Assembly: GCF_023716485.1 (NCBI RefSeq)
Contig: NZ_CP092418.1
Coordinates: 547,501-611,500 of the forward strand
Source of the DNA: Microbulbifer variabilis
GTDB lineage: Bacteria > Pseudomonadota > Gammaproteobacteria > Pseudomonadales > Cellvibrionaceae
Direction: 5' to 3'
Length of the DNA: 64,000 nucleotides
The translations under genes were made by a program, and so were the position numbers. The notes under the pieces were generated by a model. That model was not told the DNA's origin. It saw nothing but the letters and a program-made list of their open reading frames with translations, and ran no database searches. This document shows, in pieces, positions 49,417 to 58,949 of the stretch (positions within the stretch are counted from its first letter, which is position 1; every line of letters starts with the position of its first letter).

Positions 49417-49827
49417 TATTAATCCCCTTCCGGTAATTGGTGTTTTCTCTCTGGACCAGGCCGCATCGCGAACACAAGTTGTAGAAAATAACGTCACTTC
49501 AACGCTTGCAGTTAGCCAAGTAGGACACTCGTCCAAATCGCGCTTTAGGTAAAACCCAAGAAGACTAGTTAATAATGGAGTTTTGGTCTAGCTAAAGACT
49601 AGTTAAAACTGATAAGTCATGCTGGACCAATTGGTCTGACAGGTTTCGTGGAAAATATTTTATTAAGCTGGGGTTGTCGATGGTTTTTGGAACGCGCGTT
49701 GGTTTTAAGGGTTTGGATAAATATTGCTTAGCCACAATGTGTGACCAGGCTGCTACATAAGTAGGCGACTTTCGTAGTTTAATTGTTTGTCTTACATAAA
49801 GTGAAAAGCGTTAACCTAAGCCTTGCT
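49417..49827. other. Intergenic upstream region of the esterase gene
   Basis: About 410 bp of AT-rich sequence. AAGACTAGTTAA occurs twice as a direct repeat at 49561-49572 and 49595-49606, 34 bp apart start to start, about 145-190 bp before the esterase start. This could be a regulator site. No gene is supported here. Confidence 0.5.
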
Positions 49828-50805
49828 TTAGAGGATGAAAGACTCATTATTTTCTGGTGCTAGATTATTTTTAAGGTTCTCAAGATACTTCATTTTTTTT
49901 AATAGTATCTCTCTTGCCTGTGCTTGATGAACTAGTTGAAAGTTAATTTTATCCTGAGCCTTGAGTTGTCCTAATCTATGCAGGTCGGCTCGAATAATAT
50001 GGGCAATACGAGGATATCCGCCGATAGTTTGCCCCTCAATAAAAGAAATGATGGGTTCGCCATTGTTAGGTATCTGAATACTGCCAGGGTAAAGTCCGGA
50101 GGAAATCATTTCATCCGAACTGTCCGTAATAGCTTTTGAATCTACAATGATTGATGGGGATAGGCGAATCCCCATGCGATTGTTCTGGGCGGATACTTGA
50201 AAGGTTTTTCTGAAAAAATTACTTAATGCTAACTCTGTAAATCGCTTTTTTTCTGGTCCGTAGATAACTCTCAAAAGTGGTCGAGATTGATAGCAGGGTT
50301 GCAGGTTTCGATTTATGTGAGCGGATTTTGCGATGCGAATATTTTTCAAATGAAGGCGTTCTTCGTAACTGATAGCCTTTCCTTTGTTGCCTCCAAAGTG
50401 ACTGATTAAGTGTGTTGATACGCTGTTGAAAGACTGAGAGGTGAAAATTGTGGCGGATAAACCAATATATGCTCTGGTGCCACTTAGTAGTTGACCAAAT
50501 TCTAAAATATCTCCCCGCTTAACTTGGATGACCTTGTAATTTTCTACAGTTATTTTATTTAACAGAACATTGAATTGTGCTCCTGCGATAGCTATTGATA
50601 TGTCACATTCGAACTTAATAACTGGACCAGTTAACGTTAATTCCAATACAGGGTTGTTAAGGCAGTTACCCAATAGCAGATTGACAAGTTGCATGGACAG
50701 GATGTCGGCTGCGCCCCCCTGGGGAATTCCACAGTGCATTAGACCTGGGCGTCCAAAGTCTTGAATGCTCGTTTGTAGTCCTGGACGAATAAAATAGATA
50801 CTCAT
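49828..50805 (-). CDS. pxpC: 5-oxoprolinase subunit PxpC (KipA-like, biotin-dependent carboxyltransferase fold)
   Basis: 325 residues from the ATG at 50805 (MSIYFIRPGLQTSIQDFGRPGLMHCGIPQGGAAD-type N terminus); the frame extends 14 codons further but overlaps pxpB. The family motifs TSIQDFGRPG, GIPQGGAADILSMQLVN and, near the end, EGQTIGGYPRIAHIIRADL are present. With PxpA and PxpB it forms the prokaryotic ATP-dependent 5-oxoprolinase that converts pyroglutamate to glutamate. AT-rich codon use contrasts with the ribosomal genes. Confidence 0.92.
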   Translation of the reverse strand: MSIYFIRPGLQTSIQDFGRPGLMHCGIPQGGAADILSMQLVNLLLGNCLNNPVLELTLTGPVIKFECDISIAIAGAQFNVLLNKITVENYKVIQVKRGDILEFGQLLSGTRAYIGLSATIFTSQSFNSVSTHLISHFGGNKGKAISYEERLHLKNIRIAKSAHINRNLQPCYQSRPLLRVIYGPEKKRFTELALSNFFRKTFQVSAQNNRMGIRLSPSIIVDSKAITDSSDEMISSGLYPGSIQIPNNGEPIISFIEGQTIGGYPRIAHIIRADLHRLGQLKAQDKINFQLVHQAQAREILLKKMKYLENLKNNLAPENNESFIL

Positions 50806-50812
50806 AGTTGGA

Positions 50813-51550
50813 TCAGTTCCATATTCTAGACTGATGAATATCGTCAAATTCTGCTTGATTGATCGAATAGAACTTAATGATATCTAATGGATCTGCAAGA
50901 AATGGATGGCTGCTATAGGGGTGGAATAATTGAATGGGAGTCTGGCCGATAATTTGCCACCCCCCTGGTGTGGCCTGTGGGTAAACTCCTGTCTGGCTGC
51001 CGCCGATGCCAACAGCTCCTGCAGGTATGCGCACTCGTGGATTTTTTTTACGAGGACATTCCAGTCTAGGGTTGAGGCCGCCGAGATACAAAAATCCGGG
51101 AGTAAAGCCCAGCATATGTACGAGATAAGAGGGTGCTGTATGCAGCTTAATGATTTCTTTTCTGGATAAGCCAGTGTGTTTACTCAATATTGAAATGTCT
51201 GGAGCAAAAATTGATTCATAGCACACAGGAATGCGAATAGTGCGGGATTTTCGTGAAATGTTTTTATGGGCTTTAAGGAAGTCTTGAATTGATTGTTGAA
51301 CTTTCTGTGAGAGCATCTCGCTATCAAATAAAGCAGGGTTAAAAATCAGAGTCAGACATTGATAGGCAGGAATTAATTCAATAAAGTTATTGGGGTTTTT
51401 GTTAAGGAGATATTCTTTAAGCCCAATAATATGACGGCTAAGGTTTTCACTTGGCTTTGAGTTGAAGCGGATATCTAACGCACTATCTCCATTTGGGTAA
51501 ACACTAAAATCGAGCATAGTCGAGTGATTTCTTTGTTTGGAGGATGTCAC
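50813..51550 (-). CDS. pxpB: 5-oxoprolinase subunit PxpB (KipI-like)
   Basis: 245 residues. The diagnostic motifs are GFTPGFLYLGGL near residues 147-158, RIPAGAVGIGGSQTGVYPQATPGGWQIIG near 171-199 and, earlier, the NGDSALDIRF strand. It overlaps the pxpA stop by 4 bp (ATGA) and lies 7 bp before pxpC, so the three are translationally linked. It acts with PxpC in activating 5-oxoproline. Confidence 0.92.
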   Translation of the reverse strand: MTSSKQRNHSTMLDFSVYPNGDSALDIRFNSKPSENLSRHIIGLKEYLLNKNPNNFIELIPAYQCLTLIFNPALFDSEMLSQKVQQSIQDFLKAHKNISRKSRTIRIPVCYESIFAPDISILSKHTGLSRKEIIKLHTAPSYLVHMLGFTPGFLYLGGLNPRLECPRKKNPRVRIPAGAVGIGGSQTGVYPQATPGGWQIIGQTPIQLFHPYSSHPFLADPLDIIKFYSINQAEFDDIHQSRIWN

Positions 51551-52296
51551 GATTGTATGTTCAGGCCATGATGTTGTAGGTGCTTGACTAGTGCTTTTGC
51601 GATTTTTAGAGCGGCAGGATTGTCACCATGTAAACAAATCGTATCCACAGAGAATTTCAGCGGTGTGCCATAATAGCTTGTGAAGTCTGTACCCTTTGCC
51701 AATGCGATAGCTCGTTCTAGGCAGTTTTCAATATTATTTAGCACTGAGCCAGGTAGATTACGTGGGGCCAATTTTTCTTTGTTTAAGTAGTGCCTATCTA
51801 TAAAACCCTCCCGATAAAAGGTGCACTGCTTCTCTATTGCCACAGACTCCATCGCACCGTTGGCTAAACCGATAATTTTCAGAGAGGGATACTCTTTGGC
51901 GAAGAGTGAGATAATTTCTTTAGAGAGTAACCTATCTGCTTCGGCATCGTTATATAAAGCGCCATGTAGTTTAACGTGATCCAGCAGTACACCTGCTTCA
52001 GTAGTCAGGGATTGCAGCTGCTCGATCTGTTGAAACAATGAGTCAAGTAATAGATTTATTGGGAGTTTGACAGACTTTCTTCCAAAATTTTCCCGGTCTG
52101 GATAGCCGGGGTGTGCTCCAATTTTTAAATGATGTTTTTGTGCATTGAAAATGGAAAGGCGCATAATGTCCCGGTTTCCTGCGTGAGCGCCACAGGCGAT
52201 ATTGCAGCGGGAAATAAAGGGCATGATTTGCGTGTCCCTAATGCAGCTTTTTAGATCGCTACCTTCACCCAGGTCACAGTTGATGTCTATGCGCAT
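51547..52296 (-). CDS. pxpA: 5-oxoprolinase subunit PxpA (LamB/YcsF family)
   Basis: 249 residues, normal. N-terminal MRIDINCDLGEGSD and SRCNIACGAHAGNRDIM near residues 29-45 with conserved metal/substrate histidines, IGAHPGYPDRENFGR near 59-73, VKLHGALYNDA near 107-117 and ICLHGDNPAAL near 217-227. First gene of the pxpABC operon; GAAGGGACTGATATT precedes the ATG. Hydrolytic ring-opening subunit of the complex. Confidence 0.94.
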   Translation of the reverse strand: MRIDINCDLGEGSDLKSCIRDTQIMPFISRCNIACGAHAGNRDIMRLSIFNAQKHHLKIGAHPGYPDRENFGRKSVKLPINLLLDSLFQQIEQLQSLTTEAGVLLDHVKLHGALYNDAEADRLLSKEIISLFAKEYPSLKIIGLANGAMESVAIEKQCTFYREGFIDRHYLNKEKLAPRNLPGSVLNNIENCLERAIALAKGTDFTSYYGTPLKFSVDTICLHGDNPAALKIAKALVKHLQHHGLNIQS

Positions 52297-52348
52297 AATA
52301 TCAGTCCCTTCGACTTACACTCATCTTTAGGCCTAAACTATTTCATTT

Positions 52349-52951
52349 TCAACTTGTAGGGCAAGACTTCACCTCTGAAGAAATTTGCACACCTTTTGAT
52401 TCATAGCAGTCGCCCAGAGGTGAGCAAAAACATGCTTTCACTTCAATGTCATTTCTTAATGCATTTAACTTTGTCCAAAGTGGTTCATTGGCGGCTGTTC
52501 TTTGAAGTGTCAAGAATTTTAGGGATAAATGTGAAGCGATAATGGCTTGTTCCAATATTACTGTGTTTAAGCCACTCCTTGCCGCGAGAGTGCTTTCTCC
52601 TTTATTTTCTAGATTGTGAATCGTCTGATATAGATTTTTTTCTTCTTTGTGGCAGCAAGAGGTTAGAAAAGCTTCAAGGTCTGAGTAAGTCTTATCATGA
52701 TAAGTGAACTCTAGAGACTTCAGGATTGCGGGTCCCGAGCCGGCGTTATGAAATGAGAAAATTATGGTTGGTTTTTGTGTCGCTCCATCAAAGTTTCCTT
52801 GGTCAAATTTAACCACAGGCATAGTCATAACTCGGACTTGTTTATTTGCGGCCTTGGCTTGCAGATAAGTGGCATAAAAAGAGGCTATAGAAATTAAAAT
52901 TGCGCATAATGCAATTATTAAGTTGAGCCTTTCTTTATTGAGAAAATTCAT
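52349..52951 (-). CDS. Hypothetical membrane-anchored protein
   Basis: 200 residues. One N-terminal membrane segment (about residues 9-30, LNLIIALCAILISIASFYATYL), then an extracytoplasmic domain of unknown family. It has several cysteines (TSCCHKEE, ACFCSPLGDCYE, KSCPTS) that may form disulfides. It is 52 bp upstream of pxpA on the same strand and could share its transcript. I do not recognise it; its relation to 5-oxoproline use is speculative. Confidence 0.75.
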   Translation of the reverse strand: MNFLNKERLNLIIALCAILISIASFYATYLQAKAANKQVRVMTMPVVKFDQGNFDGATQKPTIIFSFHNAGSGPAILKSLEFTYHDKTYSDLEAFLTSCCHKEEKNLYQTIHNLENKGESTLAARSGLNTVILEQAIIASHLSLKFLTLQRTAANEPLWTKLNALRNDIEVKACFCSPLGDCYESKGVQISSEVKSCPTS

Positions 52952-53009
52952 TTGTTTAGGTCTTTAAAAGGTAAGGGGAGCCTTCGAGTAATTCACAGAG
53001 GCACTTCTC

Positions 53010-53040
53010 TTGCTTCAGGGGGATAGCCCCCCTGAAGCAA
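53010..53040. terminator. Perfect 13-bp GC-rich hairpin beyond uvrA
   Basis: TTGCTTCAGGGGG (53010-53022) pairs with CCCCCTGAAGCAA (53028-53040), loop ATAGC. No T-run follows on either strand. It lies 84 bp past the uvrA stop and just upstream of the hypothetical membrane gene; a terminator or processing element is likely. Confidence 0.55.
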
Positions 53041-53123
53041 GACAAAATACTTAGAGTCTTTTAAGAGCAGCATAGAGATTTGCCAGAAAAGTGCCGAGGG
53101 GGCCAAGCGTTCTGGCCATCAAT

Positions 53124-55949
53124 TTATCCAAGCATGGGTTTAAGGAAACGCCCTGTATGAGAAACTTTCATTTCTGCCACATCCTCTGGAGTCCCTGCTG
53201 CAATAATCTGTCCTCCACCGGAGCCGCCTTCCGGGCCCAGGTCCACAATCCAGTCGGCAGTTTTAATGACGTCCAGATTGTGTTCGATAACCACGATGGT
53301 ATTGCCGTGATCGCGCAGGCGATGTAAGACATCCAGTAATAATTGGATGTCGGCAAAATGCAGGCCAGTGGTGGGTTCGTCAAGGATATACAAGGTTTGG
53401 CCGGTGTCGCGCTTGGACAGTTCACGGGAGAGTTTTACTCGCTGTGCTTCGCCGCCGGAAAGTGTGGTGGCCGCCTGGCCAAGTTTGATATAGGAGAGAC
53501 CGACATCCATCAGGGTTTGTAATTTCTTGGCAATTGCGGGCACGGGGTCAAAAAACTCTCGCGCATCTTCCACTGTCATTTCCAATACCTCGTGGATATT
53601 TTTGCCTTTGTAATGTACTTCCAGGGTTTCGCGGTTGTACCGTTTACCATGGCAGGTGTCGCAGGGCACATAGATATCCGGTAGAAAATGCATTTCGACT
53701 TTGATCACACCGTCGCCCTGACAAGCCTCACAGCGACCACCTTTTACATTAAAGCTGAAACGGCCTGGCTTGTAGCCACGTGAACGCGCTTCCTGGGTAC
53801 CGGCAAATAGCTCTCGAATCGGGGTAAAAATACCTGTGTAGGTGGCCGGATTAGACCTTGGGGTGCGGCCTATAGGGCTCTGATCGATATCCACACATTT
53901 ATCGAAATGCTCTAACCCATGAACGGACTCATATGGGGAGGCCTTCAAGGTGGTGGCTTTATTGAGTGCTGTGGCAGCAAGAGGGTAGAGGGTGGTATTG
54001 ATTAGGGTAGATTTACCAGAGCCCGAGACACCAGTGACACAGGTAAAGAGGCCTACGGGGATTTCCAGGTCTACGTTTTGCAAATTGTTGCCGCTGGCAC
54101 CTTCGAGGCGCAGCATATAGTCCTCGTTGGGGATATAGCGCTCTTCCGGTACAGCAATTTTCTTTTTTCCGGACAGGTATTGTCCGGTGAGAGATTTTTT
54201 ACATTTGGTGATTTTATCCGCGGTACCAGCCGCGACTACTTCGCCACCATGAACACCGGCACCGGGGCCTATATCGACAATAAAGTCGGCACTGCGGATA
54301 GCGTCCTCATCGTGCTCAACGACAATGACTGTGTTACCGATATCGCGTAGATGGGTAAGAGTGTTAAGTAGGCGTTCGTTGTCCCGTTGGTGTAAGCCAA
54401 TAGAAGGCTCGTCGAGGATATACATTACGCCCACCAGGCCGGCCCCGATCTGGCTGGCCAAGCGAATCCGCTGTGCCTCACCGCCAGATAGAGTTTCTGC
54501 GCTGCGATTCAGAGTTAGGTAGTTGAGCCCCACATCTACCAGGAAGCGAAAGCGATCGCGCAGCTCTTTAAGAATTTTATCGGCAATTTCTTTTTGGGCA
54601 CCTCTGAAGGTCAGCTCGTGATCAAAATAGTTGAAAGCATCGCCGACGGGCAGCTCGGTAATCTGTGCCAGGGTGCGATTGTCCACAAAGATATGACGGG
54701 CCTCGCGGCGCAGTCGGGTGCCATGGCACTCAGGGCATTTTTGTGTGCTCAGGTATTTGGCCAGTTCTTCGCGTACAGATTGGGATTCGGTGTCCCGATA
54801 ACGGCGTTGGAAGTTGGGAATAATGCCCTCGAAAGTGTGCTGCCGCACGGTAACATCGCCGCGATCATTCACATAGCTGAAGTCGATTTCCTCATCGCCA
54901 CTGCCCTGTAAAATGATCTTGCGGTGCCCCTTGCGTAGTTTCTTCCAGGGTTTGTCCAGATCGAAGCCGTAGTGCTCGGCGAGGGAGTCGAGCATGTGAT
55001 AGTAGTAGATGTTGCGTCTGTCCCAACCGCGAATAGCACCCTCGGAGATGCTGCTCTCTGGGTCGAGAATCACCTTATCCTCATCAAAGAACTGCTTAAC
55101 CCCCAGGCCGTCGCAACTGGGGCAGGCGCCGGCCGGGTTGTTGAAGGAAAACAGGCGCGGTTCCAGTTCGTCCAGTGAATAGTCACAGACGGGGCAGGCG
55201 TGGCGTGCGGAAAAAAGTCGGTCTTCCTGGTCACCATCCATAAAGCTGATGGAAGCGATGCCATCGGTGAGATTCAAAGCAGTTTCGAAGGACTCCGCCA
55301 GGCGTAACTGCAGGTCATCGCGCACCTTAAAGCGGTCTACCACAACCTCTACGGTGTGCTTGCGTCGCTTGTCCAGCTTGGGCGTGTCATCCAGATCACA
55401 GATAACGCCATCGATACGTGCTCGAACGAAGCCGTCACGGCGCAGCTGTTCAAATACATGCTGGTGCTCGCCCTTGCGGTCGCGTACTACGGGTGCCAGT
55501 AGCATCAGCTTAGTGCCCTCCGGCAGGGTCAGTACCTGATCCACCATCTGGCTCACGGTCTGGGCCTGTAGCGGTTCGTCGTGTTCAGGGCAGCGCGGTT
55601 CGCCGACACGGGCGAACAGCAGTCTGAGGTAGTCGTAAATCTCAGTAATGGTGCCTACGGTGGAGCGCGGGTTGTGGGAGGTGGACTTCTGCTCAATGGA
55701 GATGGCCGGCGACAGTCCCTCAACAGTATCCACATCCGGCTTTTCCATCATCGATAGGAATTGCCGTGCATAGGTGGACAGGGATTCCACATAGCGGCGC
55801 TGGCCTTCAGCGTAAAGGGTGTCAAAGGCCAGGGAGGATTTACCGGAACCAGACAGTCCGGTTATCACGATCAGCTTGTCGCGGGGGATGTCCAGATCGA
55901 TATTTTTCAGGTTGTGGGTGCGAGCACCCCTCACATAAATCGTGTCCAC
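53124..55949 (-). CDS. uvrA: Excinuclease ABC subunit A
   Basis: Damage-recognition ATPase of nucleotide excision repair. 941 residues. Two ABC modules: GLSGSGKSS (about 31-39) and GVSGSGKST in the second half; signatures [12 protein letters not shown] and [11 protein letters not shown]. Zinc sites [30 protein letters not shown] and [29 protein letters not shown] are intact. Starts [20 protein letters not shown] see no LexA box in the upstream 160 bp; a putative promoter is listed separately. Confidence 0.98.
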   Translation of the reverse strand: MDTIYVRGARTHNLKNIDLDIPRDKLIVITGLSGSGKSSLAFDTLYAEGQRRYVESLSTYARQFLSMMEKPDVDTVEGLSPAISIEQKSTSHNPRSTVGTITEIYDYLRLLFARVGEPRCPEHDEPLQAQTVSQMVDQVLTLPEGTKLMLLAPVVRDRKGEHQHVFEQLRRDGFVRARIDGVICDLDDTPKLDKRRKHTVEVVVDRFKVRDDLQLRLAESFETALNLTDGIASISFMDGDQEDRLFSARHACPVCDYSLDELEPRLFSFNNPAGACPSCDGLGVKQFFDEDKVILDPESSISEGAIRGWDRRNIYYYHMLDSLAEHYGFDLDKPWKKLRKGHRKIILQGSGDEEIDFSYVNDRGDVTVRQHTFEGIIPNFQRRYRDTESQSVREELAKYLSTQKCPECHGTRLRREARHIFVDNRTLAQITELPVGDAFNYFDHELTFRGAQKEIADKILKELRDRFRFLVDVGLNYLTLNRSAETLSGGEAQRIRLASQIGAGLVGVMYILDEPSIGLHQRDNERLLNTLTHLRDIGNTVIVVEHDEDAIRSADFIVDIGPGAGVHGGEVVAAGTADKITKCKKSLTGQYLSGKKKIAVPEERYIPNEDYMLRLEGASGNNLQNVDLEIPVGLFTCVTGVSGSGKSTLINTTLYPLAATALNKATTLKASPYESVHGLEHFDKCVDIDQSPIGRTPRSNPATYTGIFTPIRELFAGTQEARSRGYKPGRFSFNVKGGRCEACQGDGVIKVEMHFLPDIYVPCDTCHGKRYNRETLEVHYKGKNIHEVLEMTVEDAREFFDPVPAIAKKLQTLMDVGLSYIKLGQAATTLSGGEAQRVKLSRELSKRDTGQTLYILDEPTTGLHFADIQLLLDVLHRLRDHGNTIVVIEHNLDVIKTADWIVDLGPEGGSGGGQIIAAGTPEDVAEMKVSHTGRFLKPMLG

Positions 55950-56038
55950 GCTCTACCTATATTGCTGCTAATACTGGGCCGGGCCACGGACTTGCTCCGC
56001 ACGGGGCGATCACAACTGCGGTGCCGGGAAAACAGCCG

Positions 56039-56066
56039 AGTATAAACTCGCGACCCAATGTGCCAA
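56039..56066 (-). promoter_or_regulatory. Putative uvrA promoter with a dyad over the -10
   Basis: On the minus strand: -35 TTGGCA (56061-56066), 16-bp spacer, -10 TATACT (56039-56044). The -10 lies in a perfect CGAGT-ATAA-ACTCG dyad at 56037-56050, which could bind a regulator. Confidence 0.45.
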
Positions 56067-56109
56067 AATCGTCTACCGCAAAAAACCAACCGATGAACAG
56101 AAAGCGCTG

Positions 56110-57516
56110 ATGATCCCTGTAATTCTTTGTGGCGGCACTGGCTCGCGCCTGTGGCCACTGTCCCGGGAAACCTACCCAAAGCAATTTTTGCCGCTAACAG
56201 GTGAAGAAACCATGTTGCAGGCCACCGCGAGGCGGTTGGAAGGCGTGGCACAGCTACAGGCTCCGATTTTAGTGTGCAATGAGGAGCATCGCTTTGCTGC
56301 AGCGGAGCAGTTGCGCGAGATTGGTCACGGTGCCCAATCTATTTTACTGGAGCCCTGTGCGCGCAATACGGCACCCGCTATCGCTCTGGCGGCCCTAGCA
56401 GCGCTTGAATCTGGTGAAGACCCCTTGCTACTGATACTGCCGGCGGACCACGCGGTGGCCGATGTGGCGGCCTTTCAGGAGGCACTCAAGCCTGCCCGGG
56501 CATTAGCTGAGCAGGGACATTTGGTGACTTTTGGTATTGTTCCGACAAGAGCTGAGACCGGTTACGGTTATATCCGCCGCGGAGAAGGGCTTTCTGCTGG
56601 TGCCTGGGCAGTCGCAGAATTTGTTGAAAAGCCTGATGCCGAGACAGCTGAGTCCTATCTGGCCGATGGCGGTTATTCCTGGAATAGCGGTATGTTCCTG
56701 TTCCGCGCTTCCCGTTATCTGGAGGAACTGGGCCAGCATCGAGAGGATATTCTCGGTGCCTGTCGCACAGCCTATGAGCAGGCCGCTCGAGATCTCGACT
56801 TTACCCGGGTGGATAGAGAGGCCTTCGCCGCTTGTGCCGATGAATCTGTGGATTATGCGGTTATGGAGCCTACGGAGTCGGCGGCTGTAGTGCCTATGGA
56901 TGCTGGCTGGAGCGATGTGGGCTCCTGGCTGGGTTTGTGGGAGCTGGCCGAGCGGGATGGCGACGACAACCTGCTGCAAGGAGATGTGTTGCAGGAAGAC
57001 AGCAGCGGTTGCCTGGTGCGTGCGGAGAGTCGCTTGGTCAGTTTACTCGGTGTAGAGGACCTGGTGGTGGTGGATACCGACGACGCCCTGCTGATTGCTG
57101 ACAAACAGCGGGTTCAGGAGGTGAAAAAACTGGTGGGGAGCCTCAAGCGCTCCGGCCGCAGCGAGGCCCAGCGACACCGCAAGGTGTATAGACCTTGGGG
57201 CTACTACGACTCTATCGATGCGGGTCCGCGTTTTCAGGTAAAACGCATCGTGGTTAAGCCTGGACAACAGCTTTCACTGCAGATGCACCACCACCGCGCG
57301 GAGCACTGGATTGTAGTGCGTGGCACCGCAAGGGTGACCCGCGGTGATGAAGAGCTGCTGGTTACCGAGAATCAATCCACCTATATCCCCCTGGGGGTGA
57401 CGCACCGGCTGGAAAATCCCGGCACCATCCCTCTGGAGCTGATCGAGGTGCAGTCCGGCAGCTACCTGGGTGAGGACGATATAGTCCGTTTCGATGACGA
57501 CTATGGTCGAGGCTAG
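56110..57516 (+). CDS. manC: Mannose-1-phosphate guanylyltransferase / mannose-6-phosphate isomerase
   Basis: Bifunctional enzyme making GDP-mannose. 468 residues. The nucleotidyltransferase motif [19 protein letters not shown] is at about 8-26 and the sugar site FVEKPD near 178. The C-terminal cupin, [26 protein letters not shown] (about 387-412), is the type II phosphomannose isomerase part. It sits between uvrA and the MFS gene, a place where Pseudomonas has nothing. With galU and cpsG at 62-64 kb it suggests polysaccharide synthesis. A dyad near its start could be shared with uvrA control. Confidence 0.94.
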   Translation: MIPVILCGGTGSRLWPLSRETYPKQFLPLTGEETMLQATARRLEGVAQLQAPILVCNEEHRFAAAEQLREIGHGAQSILLEPCARNTAPAIALAALAALESGEDPLLLILPADHAVADVAAFQEALKPARALAEQGHLVTFGIVPTRAETGYGYIRRGEGLSAGAWAVAEFVEKPDAETAESYLADGGYSWNSGMFLFRASRYLEELGQHREDILGACRTAYEQAARDLDFTRVDREAFAACADESVDYAVMEPTESAAVVPMDAGWSDVGSWLGLWELAERDGDDNLLQGDVLQEDSSGCLVRAESRLVSLLGVEDLVVVDTDDALLIADKQRVQEVKKLVGSLKRSGRSEAQRHRKVYRPWGYYDSIDAGPRFQVKRIVVKPGQQLSLQMHHHRAEHWIVVRGTARVTRGDEELLVTENQSTYIPLGVTHRLENPGTIPLELIEVQSGSYLGEDDIVRFDDDYGRG

Positions 57517-57606
57517 ATCTCCGCGAAAGTTGTACTGCTCCCACTACAGCCCGGCGCTCACTCGCTGTACAATGCGCGCCCACTTTGACGCTGTTCCGGG
57601 AGCTGC

Positions 57607-58788
57607 ATGAATTCTATTGAGCGCCGAGCCCTGGGTGGGCTGGCTTCCCTTTATGTGTTTCGCATGCTCGGCCTGTTTATGGTGCTGCCGGTGCTCACGG
57701 TGTACGGTGAAGGTTATCGTGATAGCACTCCGATGCTGCTGGGGTTGGCCATGGGTGCCTACGGTTTGAGTCAGGCCTTATTGCAGATTCCGCTGGGACT
57801 CCTGTCTGATCGCTGGGGCCGAAAACCCGTAATTTATACCGGCCTGGCGCTATTCGCCCTAGGCAGTATCGTCGCTGCTCAGACAGATTCCGTATATGGG
57901 CTGATTGTCGGCCGGGTGTTACAGGGGTGTGGAGCGATCGCTGCCGCAGTGATGGCGCTGGTGGCTGATTTGACCCGGGATGAGAAGCGCGGCATTGCCA
58001 TGGCCGTGATCGGGGCCTCGATCGGTGTGGCCTTTATGTTGGCGGTAATACTGGGCCCGGCACTCGCGGGTGTTGGCGGACTGCCAGCCATTTTCTGGCT
58101 GACAGCAGTACTGGCCGTACTCGGCATGTTGCTGGTATGGCGGGTGGTGCCAACACCTCAAGTAGCAAAGCGCCCTGCGGTATTTAAGGGCGGTTTCCGC
58201 AAAGTATTGGGTAGTGGCCTGACTTGGCGCCTGGTCAGCGGGGCCTTCTTTTCTCACTTACTATTGACGGCGCTGTTTGTGGCATTGCCACTGGTGCTAG
58301 TCGATCGCCTGGATTGGCCGGCGGATGAGCACTGGAAACTTTATGGTCCACTAATGCTGGGCACCTTTATCATTATGCTGCCCTTAATGCGAATGGCCGA
58401 GCGCACTGGCAAAGTGCCGCTTGCGCTGAACCTGGCGGCGCTTGCTCTGGTTGCTGGCAGCGCGGCGTTACTGCCGATGAATGGAACAATAACAGTTGTA
58501 CTGCTGCTGAGTATTTTCTTTGTGGGCTTCAATCTGTTGGAGGCCCTGCTGCCGGCCCAGTTGACTCGCAAAGCCCCGGAGGATGCCCGTGGGGCAGCTT
58601 CGGGCCTGTATGCGACGCTACAGTTTTTTGGCACCTTTGTCGGCGGCAGTCTGGGTGGATATCTGTATGGACTCGGTGGCACCAGTGCTGTAGCGGGGCT
58701 CGGTTTTGCTGTAGTGGCAATTTGGATACTGCTTTGGTGGGCTCTGCGCGAGCGGCTCTCCGACATCCGTGAGGGTAGCGCTTACTAA
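57607..58788 (+). CDS. MFS transporter (YajR-like)
   Basis: 393 residues with about 12 hydrophobic segments. The MFS loop 2-3 motif GLLSDRWGRKPVIYTG is near residues 62-77, and QGCGAIAAAVMALVADLTRDEKRG, motif C-like, follows near 110. It resembles YajR/PA4233-type drug-proton antiporters but lacks the C-terminal YAM domain of E. coli YajR. The uvrA-MFS-ssb order is typical of Pseudomonas relatives. Substrate unknown. Confidence 0.88.
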   Translation: MNSIERRALGGLASLYVFRMLGLFMVLPVLTVYGEGYRDSTPMLLGLAMGAYGLSQALLQIPLGLLSDRWGRKPVIYTGLALFALGSIVAAQTDSVYGLIVGRVLQGCGAIAAAVMALVADLTRDEKRGIAMAVIGASIGVAFMLAVILGPALAGVGGLPAIFWLTAVLAVLGMLLVWRVVPTPQVAKRPAVFKGGFRKVLGSGLTWRLVSGAFFSHLLLTALFVALPLVLVDRLDWPADEHWKLYGPLMLGTFIIMLPLMRMAERTGKVPLALNLAALALVAGSAALLPMNGTITVVLLLSIFFVGFNLLEALLPAQLTRKAPEDARGAASGLYATLQFFGTFVGGSLGGYLYGLGGTSAVAGLGFAVVAIWILLWWALRERLSDIREGSAY

Positions 58789-58811
58789 CAGTGGGTGTCT
58801 GTTGTATGCTG

Positions 58812-58827
58812 CTGTATAAAAATACAC
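58812..58827. promoter_or_regulatory. LexA (SOS) box-like site upstream of ssb
   Basis: CTGTATAAAAATACAC, matching CTGT-N8-ACAG except for the last base, with the AT-rich core typical of gammaproteobacterial SOS boxes. It overlaps a possible TATAAA -10 and lies about 120 bp before ssb. Confidence 0.45.
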
Positions 58828-58949
58828 TGTCTGCAGCTGTAAGTGGCTGCGTGCTTACATACTCAGAGTACGAGTGAAACCGTACCTGAAATTTAATATT
58901 GAATGATTAGTGCTCCGGGTGGGACCCGGGTCGAAGAGAGGAGAGGGCC

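Noticed and set aside
55950..56109. LexA box for uvrA
   Set aside because: CTG and CAG half-sites exist near 56016-56035 but with the wrong spacing.
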